Source: Promethearchaeota archaeon
GTDB lineage: Archaea; Asgardarchaeota; Lokiarchaeia; Sigyniarchaeales; SOKP01
Length of the DNA stretch: 41,879 bases
Reading direction: 5' to 3'
Assembly (NCBI GenBank): GCA_019058295.1
Contig: JAHPZI010000016.1
Location: forward strand, 58,021-99,899
Of the stretch, positions 26,112 to 33,936 are shown in pieces. A model generated the notes under the pieces. It searched no databases. It was not told the origin of the DNA and was given only the letters and a program-made list of their open reading frames with translations. Position 1 is the stretch's first letter; every line of letters begins with the position of its first letter. A program made the position numbers and the translations under genes.

Positions 26112-27119
26112 CTATAATTTTTGGACGATCAGATCTGCCATTCTATTTGAATATCCCCATTCGTTATCATACCATGAAACTACGCTAATTAAATTACCAA
26201 TAGATTTTGTCCAGAGACTTGAGAAAATTGAACTTGCGGGATTTCCAACTATATCGGTACTTACGATTGGATCATCAGTGTATTCTAAAATTCCCTTCAA
26301 AGGACCATCGGCAGCTGCTTTCATTTTAGCATTAACTTCATTTGCAGAGGCTGCTTGAGCGACGTTAACTTTTAAATCTACGACACTACCATCAGGAGTA
26401 GGTACACGCATCGCAATCCCATCTAGTTTTCCTTGTAATTCTGGGAAAACTGAACCAATTGCTTTTGCCGCCCCTGTGGATGTTGGTAGTATATTTGCCG
26501 CAGCACCTCTTCCTCTGATCATTTTAACTGGATCCCCTGACCTTGCTGTGTCAACGGTTCTCTGATCTCCTGTATATGAATGGATAGTAGTCATTATTCC
26601 GTTTTGGATATTAAAATTATCATTCAAAACTTTAACAACTGGAGCTAAACAATTTGTTGTGCAGCTCGCATTAGAGATAATTTTATGATCTGCAGTTATT
26701 TTGTCGTCGTTGCATCCAATTACTACTGTTATGTCTGGATCTACAGCAGGAGCACTAATTAATACACGTTTAGCACCGGCTTGTAGATGTTTTGATGCGC
26801 CATCTCTATTTACAAAAAATCCTGTAGATTCTACAGCAACGTCAATGTTATTACTTCCATGTGGTAAGTTTGCTGGGTCTCTTTCAGCTGTTATCGGAAT
26901 TGTTTTTCCATTTACAATTAATGAATTTGATCCCGCCTCCACAGTTCCCTTGAATCTTCCGAATACTGAATCATATTTTAAACTATACGCCAAATACTTA
27001 GGTTCAAATAAATCATTAATAGTTACTACTTCAATTTCATTAGGATATTTCTCCGTAAGTGCTCTAAAGAAGTTCCTTCCGATTCGTCCGAAGCCATTTA
27101 TTGCAACTCTTTTTACCAT
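26112..27119 (-). CDS. gap: Glyceraldehyde-3-phosphate dehydrogenase, bacterial/eukaryotic (class I) type
   Basis: The 335-residue protein starts with the Rossmann motif [12 protein letters not shown]. The catalytic motif is NASCTTNC (Cys153) with the partner His in [34 protein letters not shown] and [12 protein letters not shown] are all class I signatures. The aspartate in TINDL at the end of strand 2 suggests NAD preference. The enzyme interconverts glyceraldehyde 3-phosphate and 1,3-bisphosphoglycerate in glycolysis or gluconeogenesis. Most archaea instead use the unrelated-looking class II enzyme, so this gene probably has a bacterial origin. No other glycolytic gene lies in the window. 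Confidence 0.96.
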   Translation of the reverse strand: MVKRVAINGFGRIGRNFFRALTEKYPNEIEVVTINDLFEPKYLAYSLKYDSVFGRFKGTVEAGSNSLIVNGKTIPITAERDPANLPHGSNNIDVAVESTGFFVNRDGASKHLQAGAKRVLISAPAVDPDITVVIGCNDDKITADHKIISNASCTTNCLAPVVKVLNDNFNIQNGIMTTIHSYTGDQRTVDTARSGDPVKMIRGRGAAANILPTSTGAAKAIGSVFPELQGKLDGIAMRVPTPDGSVVDLKVNVAQAASANEVNAKMKAAADGPLKGILEYTDDPIVSTDIVGNPASSIFSSLWTKSIGNLISVVSWYDNEWGYSNRMADLIVQKL

Positions 27120-27196
27120 TTTATTATCACTTTATTTTTTTAATGGTACTTTATGTGAAAATTAGTGATTTTATATTATGTTCACTAATTTATTAA

Positions 27197-27238
27197 TTTT
27201 TTAGATTTCTAAGAACTGTAAAAAATAAGTCTAAAAAA
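27197..27238. repeat. 12-bp inverted repeat in the GAPDH/TPR divergent gap
   Basis: TTTTTTAGATTT (27197-27208) can pair with AAGTCTAAAAAA (27227-27238) over 12 positions with one G-U pair, around an 18-base loop. It lies in the 200-bp gap between two divergent genes and could be an operator, a hairpin or a terminator-like element. Confidence 0.5.
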
Positions 27239-27319
27239 TGAATACTTCTTAACTTAAAAAAAAAAATCTAATTTCTAAAGAATAGAATCTAACCAATACC
27301 AAAGATATAAATAGTCAAC

Positions 27320-27964
27320 ATGAAAATAATATTCTATACAAAAAATTCCACAAATAACTTTCCGAAGTGTGAATTCATGAAAGATAAAAAAAGATCTAAG
27401 AAAAAATCTAAAAATTTTATGCCTGATCCTAACAGAAACCCATATAGGGTAAGAAATTCACCTCAATCTCCTATGCACACAGAAAATCTTGAAGAGCTCC
27501 TAAAAAATGCGGTGGAACTTGAAAATTTAGGGGATTTCGAAAAAGCTATTATGACATTTATACACATAACTGATAAAGATCCTACTAAATCGGAAGCATG
27601 GTATTACAGAGGAAAGGCACATTGTGCTTTAGCTGAATTTGAAAATGCGTTAAAATGTTTTGGGAAAGCACAACAATTAGGATTTCGGGCTATGCAGCTT
27701 ATGATGTATGGTGTAACTGCAAAATCAAATTTAATGAATTTTAAGAGACCTAATTTATCTCAATCTCATTTAGCAAAAGTTGAAGTTGAATGCCCTGACT
27801 ATTTTCCAAGTGAGGAATCATGGTTATTGACTGGTGCTGCCTATCAAATGTTAATGCAATATGAAGAAGCGTACAAGTCATATCAAAATTCTTTAGTGAA
27901 AAATCCCAATTTTGAACCCGCTAAGAAAAATTTAGAATTTATCGCATTTTTATCGCAGAAATAG
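27320..27964 (+). CDS. Tetratricopeptide-repeat protein (214 aa)
   Basis: After a Lys-rich N-terminus (KKRSKKKSKN) and a Pro/Asn linker, residues about 60-205 hold several TPR-type helical pairs. The Ala/Gly spacing is visible in AWYYRGKAHCALAEFENALK, and the last repeat is YEEAYKSYQNSLVKNPNFEP. TPR proteins bind other proteins as scaffolds. The first ATG is used here; an in-frame ATG at 27377, just before the Lys-rich stretch, is equally possible. It is divergent from the GAPDH gene and followed by a stem-loop. Partner unknown. Confidence 0.85.
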   Translation: MKIIFYTKNSTNNFPKCEFMKDKKRSKKKSKNFMPDPNRNPYRVRNSPQSPMHTENLEELLKNAVELENLGDFEKAIMTFIHITDKDPTKSEAWYYRGKAHCALAEFENALKCFGKAQQLGFRAMQLMMYGVTAKSNLMNFKRPNLSQSHLAKVEVECPDYFPSEESWLLTGAAYQMLMQYEEAYKSYQNSLVKNPNFEPAKKNLEFIAFLSQK

Positions 27965-27991
27965 GCAAACCTTAAAGTGAAGACAATGGAG

Positions 27992-28022
27992 TTTAATAGT
28001 AGGACTAAAAAGGACTATTAAA
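27992..28022 (+). terminator. Perfect 9-bp stem-loop after the TPR gene
   Basis: TTTAATAGT (27992-28000) pairs perfectly with ACTATTAAA (28014-28022) around a 13-base loop that itself contains parts of a repeated AGGACTA. It begins 28 bp after the stop codon. No strong T-run follows, so it may stabilise the transcript end rather than terminate. Confidence 0.4.
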
Positions 28023-28092
28023 AGCACAGAGCATTGAATCAAAAATATGAAAAATATTTAAAATAAATAGATTTAAATAAGTATTAAATGAT

Positions 28093-28872
28093 TTAAACTT
28101 CGGGTTCTTCTTCCGTTCCTTTTCCCATTAACCTAAGAACAGAATCAGCTAATTTGTTTTGACTAAAACTCTTGATACCTTTGATTTTTCCTTCCTTTCC
28201 GAGAACGCGTAACATTATTCCATTCCAAACTGAGGATGCTTCTCCTTTTACTTTTTTAAATCGGTCTCTAAAGACTTTTACACTAATATTGTCGTAATTT
28301 TTTGATGCCTCACTACATTTATAACATAAAATACATTTGTCCTCATCCACTACCACATCATTTCCTTCCTTAGACAATGCACCTGTAGAACATTCCTCGG
28401 CAAATTTTTCTATTAAATTTGTATCTTTTTCAGTACAAGTAATTTTAATACTTCCTTCAACTACTTTACGAACTTCCTGACCACTTTCCAAAGTTCGCAC
28501 TTCTTCCTCAAATTCGGGAAGTGAACCATTATCAACTAAGTTTAATTTCTTTTCACCATTAATATACAACTCTAATGTATATCCGGGGCAGATCCATGTG
28601 CAGCATCCACACCATATACACTTATCAGTGTCAACTACAATTTTTAGGTCAGAGTCGACTCCCATCTCATCTGGTGTTCCAATTGCGGTTCTTTTCAAGG
28701 GTATCTCTTTTCCCTCAACTTCCATGGTTGTAACGGGACACACTCTATGACAAAATCCACATTCAATACATTTTTCCTCGTCGTATCTTAGAACCATATC
28801 ATGATTGAGCATCTTATATTCATAATTAGTGATATTTCCTTCCTTAATCGCTTTTTTTGATGGTAATGCCAT
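28093..28872 (-). CDS. Multi-cluster ferredoxin (polyferredoxin-like, 259 aa)
   Basis: Two classical 4Fe-4S motifs are present: CIECGFCHRVCP (from about residue 36) and CIWCGCCTWICP (about 85). A third, degenerate site combines CSTGAL (about 155) with CILCYKCSEAS (about 180), which has only three of the usual four cysteines. The last 60 residues are basic and helical without cysteines. It should carry two or three clusters and pass electrons in the cytoplasm between oxidoreductases. No partner enzyme is adjacent; the nearest genes encode TPR proteins. The long spacing between cluster motifs distinguishes it from small 2[4Fe-4S] ferredoxins. Confidence 0.9.
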   Translation of the reverse strand: MALPSKKAIKEGNITNYEYKMLNHDMVLRYDEEKCIECGFCHRVCPVTTMEVEGKEIPLKRTAIGTPDEMGVDSDLKIVVDTDKCIWCGCCTWICPGYTLELYINGEKKLNLVDNGSLPEFEEEVRTLESGQEVRKVVEGSIKITCTEKDTNLIEKFAEECSTGALSKEGNDVVVDEDKCILCYKCSEASKNYDNISVKVFRDRFKKVKGEASSVWNGIMLRVLGKEGKIKGIKSFSQNKLADSVLRLMGKGTEEEPEV

Positions 28873-28949
28873 TTTATCTCAGTTAGAATTTTTCTTATTA
28901 TAATTAATTATTAATTGAAAATAATAAAAAAATTATGATTATAACAATA

Positions 28950-28973
28950 TAAATTTCAAAAGACAAATTTTTT
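28950..28973. repeat. 24-bp exact direct repeat flanking a TPR gene (copy 1)
   Basis: TAAATTTCAAAAGACAAATT followed by TTTT occurs here and again at 29649-29672. The two copies bracket the TPR gene at 28991-29500. Confidence 0.85.
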
Positions 28974-28990
28974 TATAGCATTGATTTTTT

Positions 28991-29500
28991 TTATTCTAAC
29001 GATTTCAAACCTTCTTTTGCTTGCTCATTATTTGGATTAATCTCAAGAACTTGCTTGTAACATTCAATCGCTTTCGGAGAATTTTGTAATTCTTTATAAG
29101 AATCTCCCATAATTCTAAGTACAGCCTCGTAGTTAGGTCGAACATTAGGCGTTTTAGGATCGACTTTAAGGGATTTCTCTAAACTTTTTATGGCTTCCTT
29201 ATAATTCTTTAAGTGATAAGAAGAGAACCCTACTCCATACCATGCAAGAACAAAGCTGGAGTCGACTTTAACCAATTTTTTATATGTTTCATATGCTTTT
29301 TGATAATTTTCTAAACTTAAATAAGCAGATCCTGTGTTATATAACGCCATACGAAGCTGCTGTTTATCTTTTAAACCGAGTTTAATCGCATTTTCATAAC
29401 TTTCAATCACTTTTTGATAATCTTTTGCTCTAAAATGAGCCCCTCCATCTCCGTACCAATATTCAGCATCTTTACCGTCTATTTCTTTAGGCATTTTCAA
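28991..29500 (-). CDS. Tetratricopeptide-repeat protein (169 aa)
   Basis: Nearly the whole protein is TPR: about four consensus repeats with the W-x-x-G-Y/F-A-P spacing. Examples are AEYWYGDGGAHFRAKDYQK, YEAVLRIMGDSYKELQNSPK and the final KAIECYKQVLEINPNNEQAK. It has no signal or membrane segment and should be a cytoplasmic protein-binding scaffold. The gene lies 118 bp upstream of the ferredoxin gene on the same strand and is bracketed by an exact 24-bp direct repeat. Partner unknown. Confidence 0.9.
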   Translation of the reverse strand: MKMPKEIDGKDAEYWYGDGGAHFRAKDYQKVIESYENAIKLGLKDKQQLRMALYNTGSAYLSLENYQKAYETYKKLVKVDSSFVLAWYGVGFSSYHLKNYKEAIKSLEKSLKVDPKTPNVRPNYEAVLRIMGDSYKELQNSPKAIECYKQVLEINPNNEQAKEGLKSLE

Positions 29501-29648
29501 TATAACCCTTTAAATTTAAATTTCTTATTAATGCTAAAATTATTTCTTTTTCATTGTTTATAAAGTTATTTTACTAAGATCTTCTTATTTCTATCGGTTT
29601 TACTGGTACGGATATTGACACCCATCATGGAGACTATGTAAGAGTTCG

Positions 29649-29672
29649 TAAATTTCAAAAGACAAATTTTTT
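29649..29672. repeat. 24-bp exact direct repeat flanking a TPR gene (copy 2)
   Basis: Second copy of the 24-bp repeat. It lies inside a short open frame without a start codon (29578-29694, plus strand) reading FTGTDIDTHHGDYVRVRKF, possibly a gene remnant. Confidence 0.85.
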
Positions 29673-29690
29673 CAATACAAACAGGGAGGA

Positions 29691-30140
29691 TTAATTTATT
29701 TTATCTCTCCGTCTACCATAAATAAGATAAGCAATAATTAATATTTCAAAAATTATTGCGGTATACGCGTATCCTGCTGCTGATTGAATCCAAAAATAAA
29801 GTATTAAATTCATACCTAAAATTATTCCAAAAAATATACTATCTAACAGGAATTTAATAAAACAAATAATACCACCCAAAATAATTGCATCTAGTGCCCA
29901 TCTTTCGGGAATTATTGGGGTATCCTTTTCGTATTTCCAAACATATATCGTAAGAAAAAAGAGAGCAATAACGAGATTTACTATAAATAAAATAATATAG
30001 AGAGGAAGATTAAGACTTTTATATAGTTCGTAAGTTGTAAAATCTACGAAAGCTGAACCTGTTATAAACAATGACCATACCCAGGAATCACAACCAAGAA
30101 TTATTGCTACTATTAAAGATTTAAAATTTATTTTTACCAT
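29691..30140 (-). CDS. Four-helix membrane protein (149 aa)
   Basis: Predicted membrane helices lie at about residues 8-28, 44-67, 84-108 and 112-141, separated by short loops; the C-terminus is YGRRRDKIN. The charged loop KYEKDTPIIPERW between helices 2 and 3 would be cytoplasmic. No family motif is recognised. It lies 51 bp after the zinc-ribbon gene on the same strand and could be co-transcribed with it. Function unknown. Confidence 0.75.
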   Translation of the reverse strand: MVKINFKSLIVAIILGCDSWVWSLFITGSAFVDFTTYELYKSLNLPLYIILFIVNLVIALFFLTIYVWKYEKDTPIIPERWALDAIILGGIICFIKFLLDSIFFGIILGMNLILYFWIQSAAGYAYTAIIFEILIIAYLIYGRRRDKIN

Positions 30141-30191
30141 TTAAATAACAGAATAATATTATTATTTAATTTCTCAAAAAAATTATTAAAA

Positions 30192-30407
30192 TTAATCTTG
30201 TGAATTTGTTTGGTTTTTTTTTTGATCGAGATCTAACGCTTCAGTTATCCCTAATTTTTCCTCAACTGAAAGGATTTGAGAATCTTCTAACTCATCACAA
30301 TCTTTTTTATCAAACTCAAACCCGCAAGATGGACAATCAAACGAATCTGTATAATCCACGATATCTTCATTGCCACATCGAGGGCAATGGTATTTTTTTT
30401 CTACCAT
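30192..30407 (-). CDS. Small zinc-ribbon protein (71 aa)
   Basis: The N-terminal zinc ribbon has two CPxC knuckles (CPRCGNED and CPSCGFEF), followed by an acidic and polar tail. Ribbons of this type bind one zinc and occur in many archaeal nucleic-acid-binding or protein-binding proteins. A TATA-like TTTAAATATT (about 30455-30466, overlapping the end of the next gene) lies roughly 50 bp before the ATG, giving it a possible promoter of its own. Role unknown. Confidence 0.82.
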   Translation of the reverse strand: MVEKKYHCPRCGNEDIVDYTDSFDCPSCGFEFDKKDCDELEDSQILSVEEKLGITEALDLDQKKNQTNSQD

Positions 30408-30460
30408 CTTATAACGAATAATTAATTAGTAGAGATAGAAGAGTGATATCTTCAAAATAT

Positions 30461-31639
30461 TTAAACCTCTCCATTTTTGTCAATAAGATTTACAATCTCT
30501 TTCACTCTGTTTAAAAGACGTCTTTTGAACTGGGGAAAATCTGTAATCGAAGAAATATTATTAACAGCGTCATTTTCTATCTTTTTATCTATCTCAAGCA
30601 TATAATCGTGATTTTTTATTTTACTTTTAATACCTCCTAACAAATCGTTTGGAATGTTCAACTTATTAAAAATACGCTTAAAGTCAGAAACATCGATGTC
30701 ATTAAGTGTATGTCCCGTACTTTTCATATGAACCCAATCAATTAAGAACTCTTCTGGAATATTAACAGACCAATGATGATTCCTTAAATAATTATAGAGT
30801 TTATGCGGAGTATGTAGCTGTTCTAATTCTAAATTACTAGGATTTACATTTAGGCTTCGATATTGATAAAGCAACTGAACGAATTCCCTTCCTACATCAT
30901 CATTTTGTCCTACAATAAATCTGAATTCATCAGAATAGTCTTTCAATTGCTTCTTGCTTTTGTTAATCGGCTTAAAATTCTTTTTAGATTGGTAAAATCT
31001 ATAATCAAATTCAGGAAAATCAACTTTAAAGTACAATCCGGTGAATTTCATAATTTTAGGCCAAAACTTAGGATCATAATCCTCTAAAATCATAGGAAGA
31101 TTTCTCATTTCAGGGTCTTTATTAACTTCGCTAAACAACCTGGTGGCGGTAGATTTTATTTTTTGAATTTTATCTTGTAATACCTCTACAACATTTTTAG
31201 AATCAGCAATTAAATGCTCTTCAAAGGATAAGTCAGTATGTCTGGAGTTATAATTGATAAACTTTTTAGTTTTTTTATTGTAGAACACAAAGGAATCGCT
31301 ATTAGCAAGAGAACTTACATCTTCATTTGTATTCAGGATACAGTGTATATCCGATAGTTGCATAACCTCCTTAACTTTTTTACGATCTAAGTTATAAATG
31401 AAGAAAAAGGATCTATTTTGAGAATAAGAATTAAATGCCTCAAACTCAATAATCTCTCTTATGTTATTTAAAGCCGTGGTTTCTAAATCTATTGCATTAT
31501 ACCCTACTGTAAAACACTCCAATGCATGTAGATGCTTCAAATCGACATAGGGAAATATCACTAGGTTTTTCTGCTCAAAAAAAAGAATGTTAAGAAATTC
31601 TGGTTGAATAAAATCCGATCCTGTGTCCAAATTTCTCAC
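30461..31639 (-). CDS. 392-aa protein of unknown function at the end of the nuclease/GTPase gene run
   Basis: I do not recognise this protein. Residues 1-150 look alpha/beta, with FFIYNLDRKKVKEVM and a beta hairpin ending KKTKKFINY. Residues 155-200 are helical and charged, and the remainder is mostly helical with many aromatic residues (DFPEFDYRFYQSKKNF, YNYLRNHHWSVNIPEEF). There is no signal, membrane span, zinc motif or P-loop. The gene lies 15 bp after the MglA-like GTPase, consistent with co-transcription, so it is a candidate effector or partner of that GTPase. That role is inference from position only. Confidence 0.82.
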   Translation of the reverse strand: MRNLDTGSDFIQPEFLNILFFEQKNLVIFPYVDLKHLHALECFTVGYNAIDLETTALNNIREIIEFEAFNSYSQNRSFFFIYNLDRKKVKEVMQLSDIHCILNTNEDVSSLANSDSFVFYNKKTKKFINYNSRHTDLSFEEHLIADSKNVVEVLQDKIQKIKSTATRLFSEVNKDPEMRNLPMILEDYDPKFWPKIMKFTGLYFKVDFPEFDYRFYQSKKNFKPINKSKKQLKDYSDEFRFIVGQNDDVGREFVQLLYQYRSLNVNPSNLELEQLHTPHKLYNYLRNHHWSVNIPEEFLIDWVHMKSTGHTLNDIDVSDFKRIFNKLNIPNDLLGGIKSKIKNHDYMLEIDKKIENDAVNNISSITDFPQFKRRLLNRVKEIVNLIDKNGEV

Positions 31640-31654
31640 TTATAATTTTATAAA

Positions 31655-32323
31655 CTAATCTTTGGAATTAAAATAATTGTATATGACTTGAAGTACTATG
31701 TCTTCAAAGCAATCAACTACATTCTCACCATGTAAAGCACAAGTAGGGTAAACAACTTTAGATCCGTCAGGATACACATCCTCTAAAGGTAAACCAAGTA
31801 ACTTTTTGAAATCTTTAACAGAAATAGCATTATCTATGTCTTGTTTATTCAACTGTACAACAAAAGGAATGTCTTTAGGTTTAGCAAAATTAATAAGTTC
31901 CCGATAACTGCGTCTATTTTGCTCCCTTTTCTTAGGATCAGAATCGCCAACAAATACTATTCCATCAGCACCGTCAAGGACATATTCTCTAGTGGACAAA
32001 AACCTCTCCTGTCCTGTACAAGTGACCACTTGGGTTATGATGCTATAACTAATATCGTTAATGTCAAAATTAAATGTTAGAAAGAGAGAGTCTTGCCATA
32101 AGGTTCTACCAAAAGTAGTTTCAATGGAATATCCTTTAGTTAATCTGATAAAATTAAACTTTTCACGCAGCCTCATAAAGTTAGTAGTTTTTCCAGACTC
32201 ACCAGGACCCCAATAAACTATCTTAAATTGAATTATTCCTTCGGAAGAAACAAAAGTTACTTCGCTGAAGGTTTCTCCTTTATTTTTAGTAGAGTCGCTA
32301 GAATCTTTAGGATCTATTAGAAT
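31655..32323 (-). CDS. MglA-like small GTPase with no ATG, GTG or TTG start, possible AUU initiation
   Basis: The frame is open from a TGA at 32326 to 31655. The P-loop GPGESGKT is at residues 39-46 if translation starts at ATT 32323. The G3 region reads TGQERF in place of DxxGQ, like the TVPGQ of MglA proteins that lack the usual Asp. It is followed by GADGIVFVGDSD, the NKQD specificity motif and a CALHG G5-like segment. The first in-frame ATG (32176) would delete the P-loop, and no ATG, GTG or TTG precedes it. GAGG lies 8 nt before the ATT. MglA-type GTPases act as nucleotide switches with roadblock GAP partners, and a roadblock gene lies 14 bp upstream. A frameshift or sequencing error at the 5' end is the main alternative. 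Confidence 0.85.
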   Translation of the reverse strand: MLIDPKDSSDSTKNKGETFSEVTFVSSEGIIQFKIVYWGPGESGKTTNFMRLREKFNFIRLTKGYSIETTFGRTLWQDSLFLTFNFDINDISYSIITQVVTCTGQERFLSTREYVLDGADGIVFVGDSDPKKREQNRRSYRELINFAKPKDIPFVVQLNKQDIDNAISVKDFKKLLGLPLEDVYPDGSKVVYPTCALHGENVVDCFEDIVLQVIYNYFNSKD

Positions 32324-32337
32324 TCAAATCGCCTCGT

Positions 32338-32892
32338 TTAAGAAATTGTGCTAATCTTATCTCCAAAAATCTCCTTTTTAAGCCTTTTAATATGAGCTTT
32401 AAGTTCGTTCTCAGTCATTTTTAAGGTATTCTTAATTGAACTATTCCTCTCTATCTCAGATTTAATCTTGTTTGCAAATCTGTTCATCTGCAGAAGAATC
32501 ACTCCAATATTTACATCCTTATCAGCTAAAATTACAATAAGAACTTCTCTTACCGCTCTTCTCTCGTTAATGGATACTTCTCCTATAGACTTTACAAATA
32601 ACTGTAAATTGTTATATATCATTGCCGCTCTTTCCAAGTAGTCTGTCTCGAAAAAATCTTTACCTTGTCGCGCCACGCCATATAACGCAGCACCGATTGA
32701 GCTTAGATCCCAATAATTCAACTGTCGGTCAAACCTAGAATCAATCGCTATTATCTTTGCATCTTGGTCAATTGCGATCAAGCCGTAAATATATCCTTTC
32801 CTGGTGAGTATTCCATAACCATCTCGAATTTCGTCTAAAACATCAGTTATTTTATTTTCATATAAAATTTTTGGTACGGTATTAATTGTCAT
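32338..32892 (-). CDS. Roadblock/LC7-like protein paired with the GTPase (184 aa)
   Basis: Residues about 28-150 follow the roadblock pattern. Strand GLIAIDQDAKIIAIDS is followed by a long helix with SSIGAALYGVARQGK, then strands around FVKSIGEV and REVLIVILADKDVNIGVIL, and a closing helix. About 35 extra C-terminal residues are basic and helical. In bacteria MglB, a roadblock homodimer, is the GAP for MglA; Asgard archaea encode many roadblock proteins. The neighbouring MglA-like GTPase starts about 14 bp downstream, so they are probably co-expressed from the promoter at 32943. Interaction is predicted, not shown. Confidence 0.85.
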   Translation of the reverse strand: MTINTVPKILYENKITDVLDEIRDGYGILTRKGYIYGLIAIDQDAKIIAIDSRFDRQLNYWDLSSIGAALYGVARQGKDFFETDYLERAAMIYNNLQLFVKSIGEVSINERRAVREVLIVILADKDVNIGVILLQMNRFANKIKSEIERNSSIKNTLKMTENELKAHIKRLKKEIFGDKISTIS

Positions 32893-32942
32893 TTTATTTT
32901 AAACCATTTTTTAGTTTTCTTAAGATGAAAATATTTTTTCAG

Positions 32943-32957
32943 TATTTAAAGAAAAAA
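32943..32957 (-). promoter_or_regulatory. TATA/BRE-type promoter for the roadblock-GTPase genes
   Basis: The minus strand reads TTTTTTCTTTAAATAC here, the same motif found before four other genes to the right. It ends 50 nt before the ATG at 32892, implying a leader of about 25 nt. It lies in the 75-bp gap after the OB-fold gene, so the GTPase module can be expressed separately from the upstream genes. Confidence 0.65.
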
Positions 32958-32967
32958 TTAAATTTCT

Positions 32968-33915
32968 TCAATTAATTTCATTAATTTTATTTAGAATGCT
33001 TTTACTATGCAAATTTAAAACTTTATCTTGTAAATACTTATCAAACTTAATTAAAACATTATATAATTCGATATTATCTCCAACTGAAATGGTTTTGGCA
33101 CATTCAAGAGATTTTTCATTCCAAGCGTTGATTAAAATTGTAGAAATACTATCGGATAAAGTAAATTTAAGTAAAAGCTTAATATCTTTGTTCTTCTTAC
33201 TTTTAATCGGTAAAATAGGTTGAATATCAAGAATTTTTCCCCTAATTCTTCCACTGAAAAATCCCTCGTATTTGTGTAGATCGGCGATGGAGGTAAACTC
33301 TATTATTTTGGATGCATTTTTATTTGGTGAGAAATTACCTATAGTTTCATCAAGCTTAAGTATTCTTGAATAATCAACGTCTTCAGGGGCTAAAATGATC
33401 TTTCCGTTAAAACCGACATGTAATTCCATTCTTTCAGTATTATTGTATTTATTTAGCTTACATTGATTGGATATAACGCGCACTACTTCGTTAAACTTAA
33501 AGAATTTACTTTCAGATAGCTTTACATTATTGACTCCCCATAAAACAACTTTGCACTCTCCTGTATTATCACTAATAATAAAGGGTCTAAGAACATCGGG
33601 TGTTCCGTCTTTACGAATAAAGTTATGTGTGGGGAAAATTTTTTTAATCCGACCTAAAACGACAATGTTTGTCATGCCTTCTGTGAGTTTTGAAATATCT
33701 ACTCTAAATTCCTCATAATCAATCTCAGTTTCTTCACCTACACCGGAACTAATTGAGAAAGAACCAACTTCTAAGCCTAATTCTTTAGCTAAAAAAAACA
33801 ATGCTGTCTCTTCTGACATAAAATCTCTAAGTTCTTCAAGTCTTTGTTGAATATCATCATTATTATAACCCGCCTGTAAAATTAAATCAATTATATCGTC
33901 TACATGAGACCCCAT
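32968..33915 (-). CDS. RPA-like single-stranded DNA-binding protein with OB folds (315 aa)
   Basis: An N-terminal helical domain (about residues 1-60, containing DFMSEETALFFLAKELG) precedes two OB folds. The first (about 72-175) has INIVVLGRIKK-type strand spacing with FIISDNTGECKVVLWG, a classic RPA/SSB pattern. The second (about 215-300) has GRIRGKILDIQPILP and ISTILINAW. No zinc finger is present, unlike many archaeal RPA large subunits. It should coat single-stranded DNA in replication or repair. It follows the cyclin-like gene by 21 bp and lies near a FEN1-like nuclease gene, which fits that role. Confidence 0.88.
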   Translation of the reverse strand: MGSHVDDIIDLILQAGYNNDDIQQRLEELRDFMSEETALFFLAKELGLEVGSFSISSGVGEETEIDYEEFRVDISKLTEGMTNIVVLGRIKKIFPTHNFIRKDGTPDVLRPFIISDNTGECKVVLWGVNNVKLSESKFFKFNEVVRVISNQCKLNKYNNTERMELHVGFNGKIILAPEDVDYSRILKLDETIGNFSPNKNASKIIEFTSIADLHKYEGFFSGRIRGKILDIQPILPIKSKKNKDIKLLLKFTLSDSISTILINAWNEKSLECAKTISVGDNIELYNVLIKFDKYLQDKVLNLHSKSILNKINEIN

Positions 33916-33936
33916 TCTTAATTTACCACTTCAAGA

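Noticed and set aside
26701..27165. Plus-strand 154-codon frame opposite the GAPDH gene
   Set aside because: It is fully antisense to a well-conserved GAPDH coding region. Open antisense frames are expected there by codon bias.
31655..32176. GTPase beginning at the ATG at 32176, as a degenerate GTPase lacking a P-loop
   Set aside because: The same frame continues upstream and encodes an intact GPGESGKT P-loop, so the protein is complete and only its start codon is unusual.
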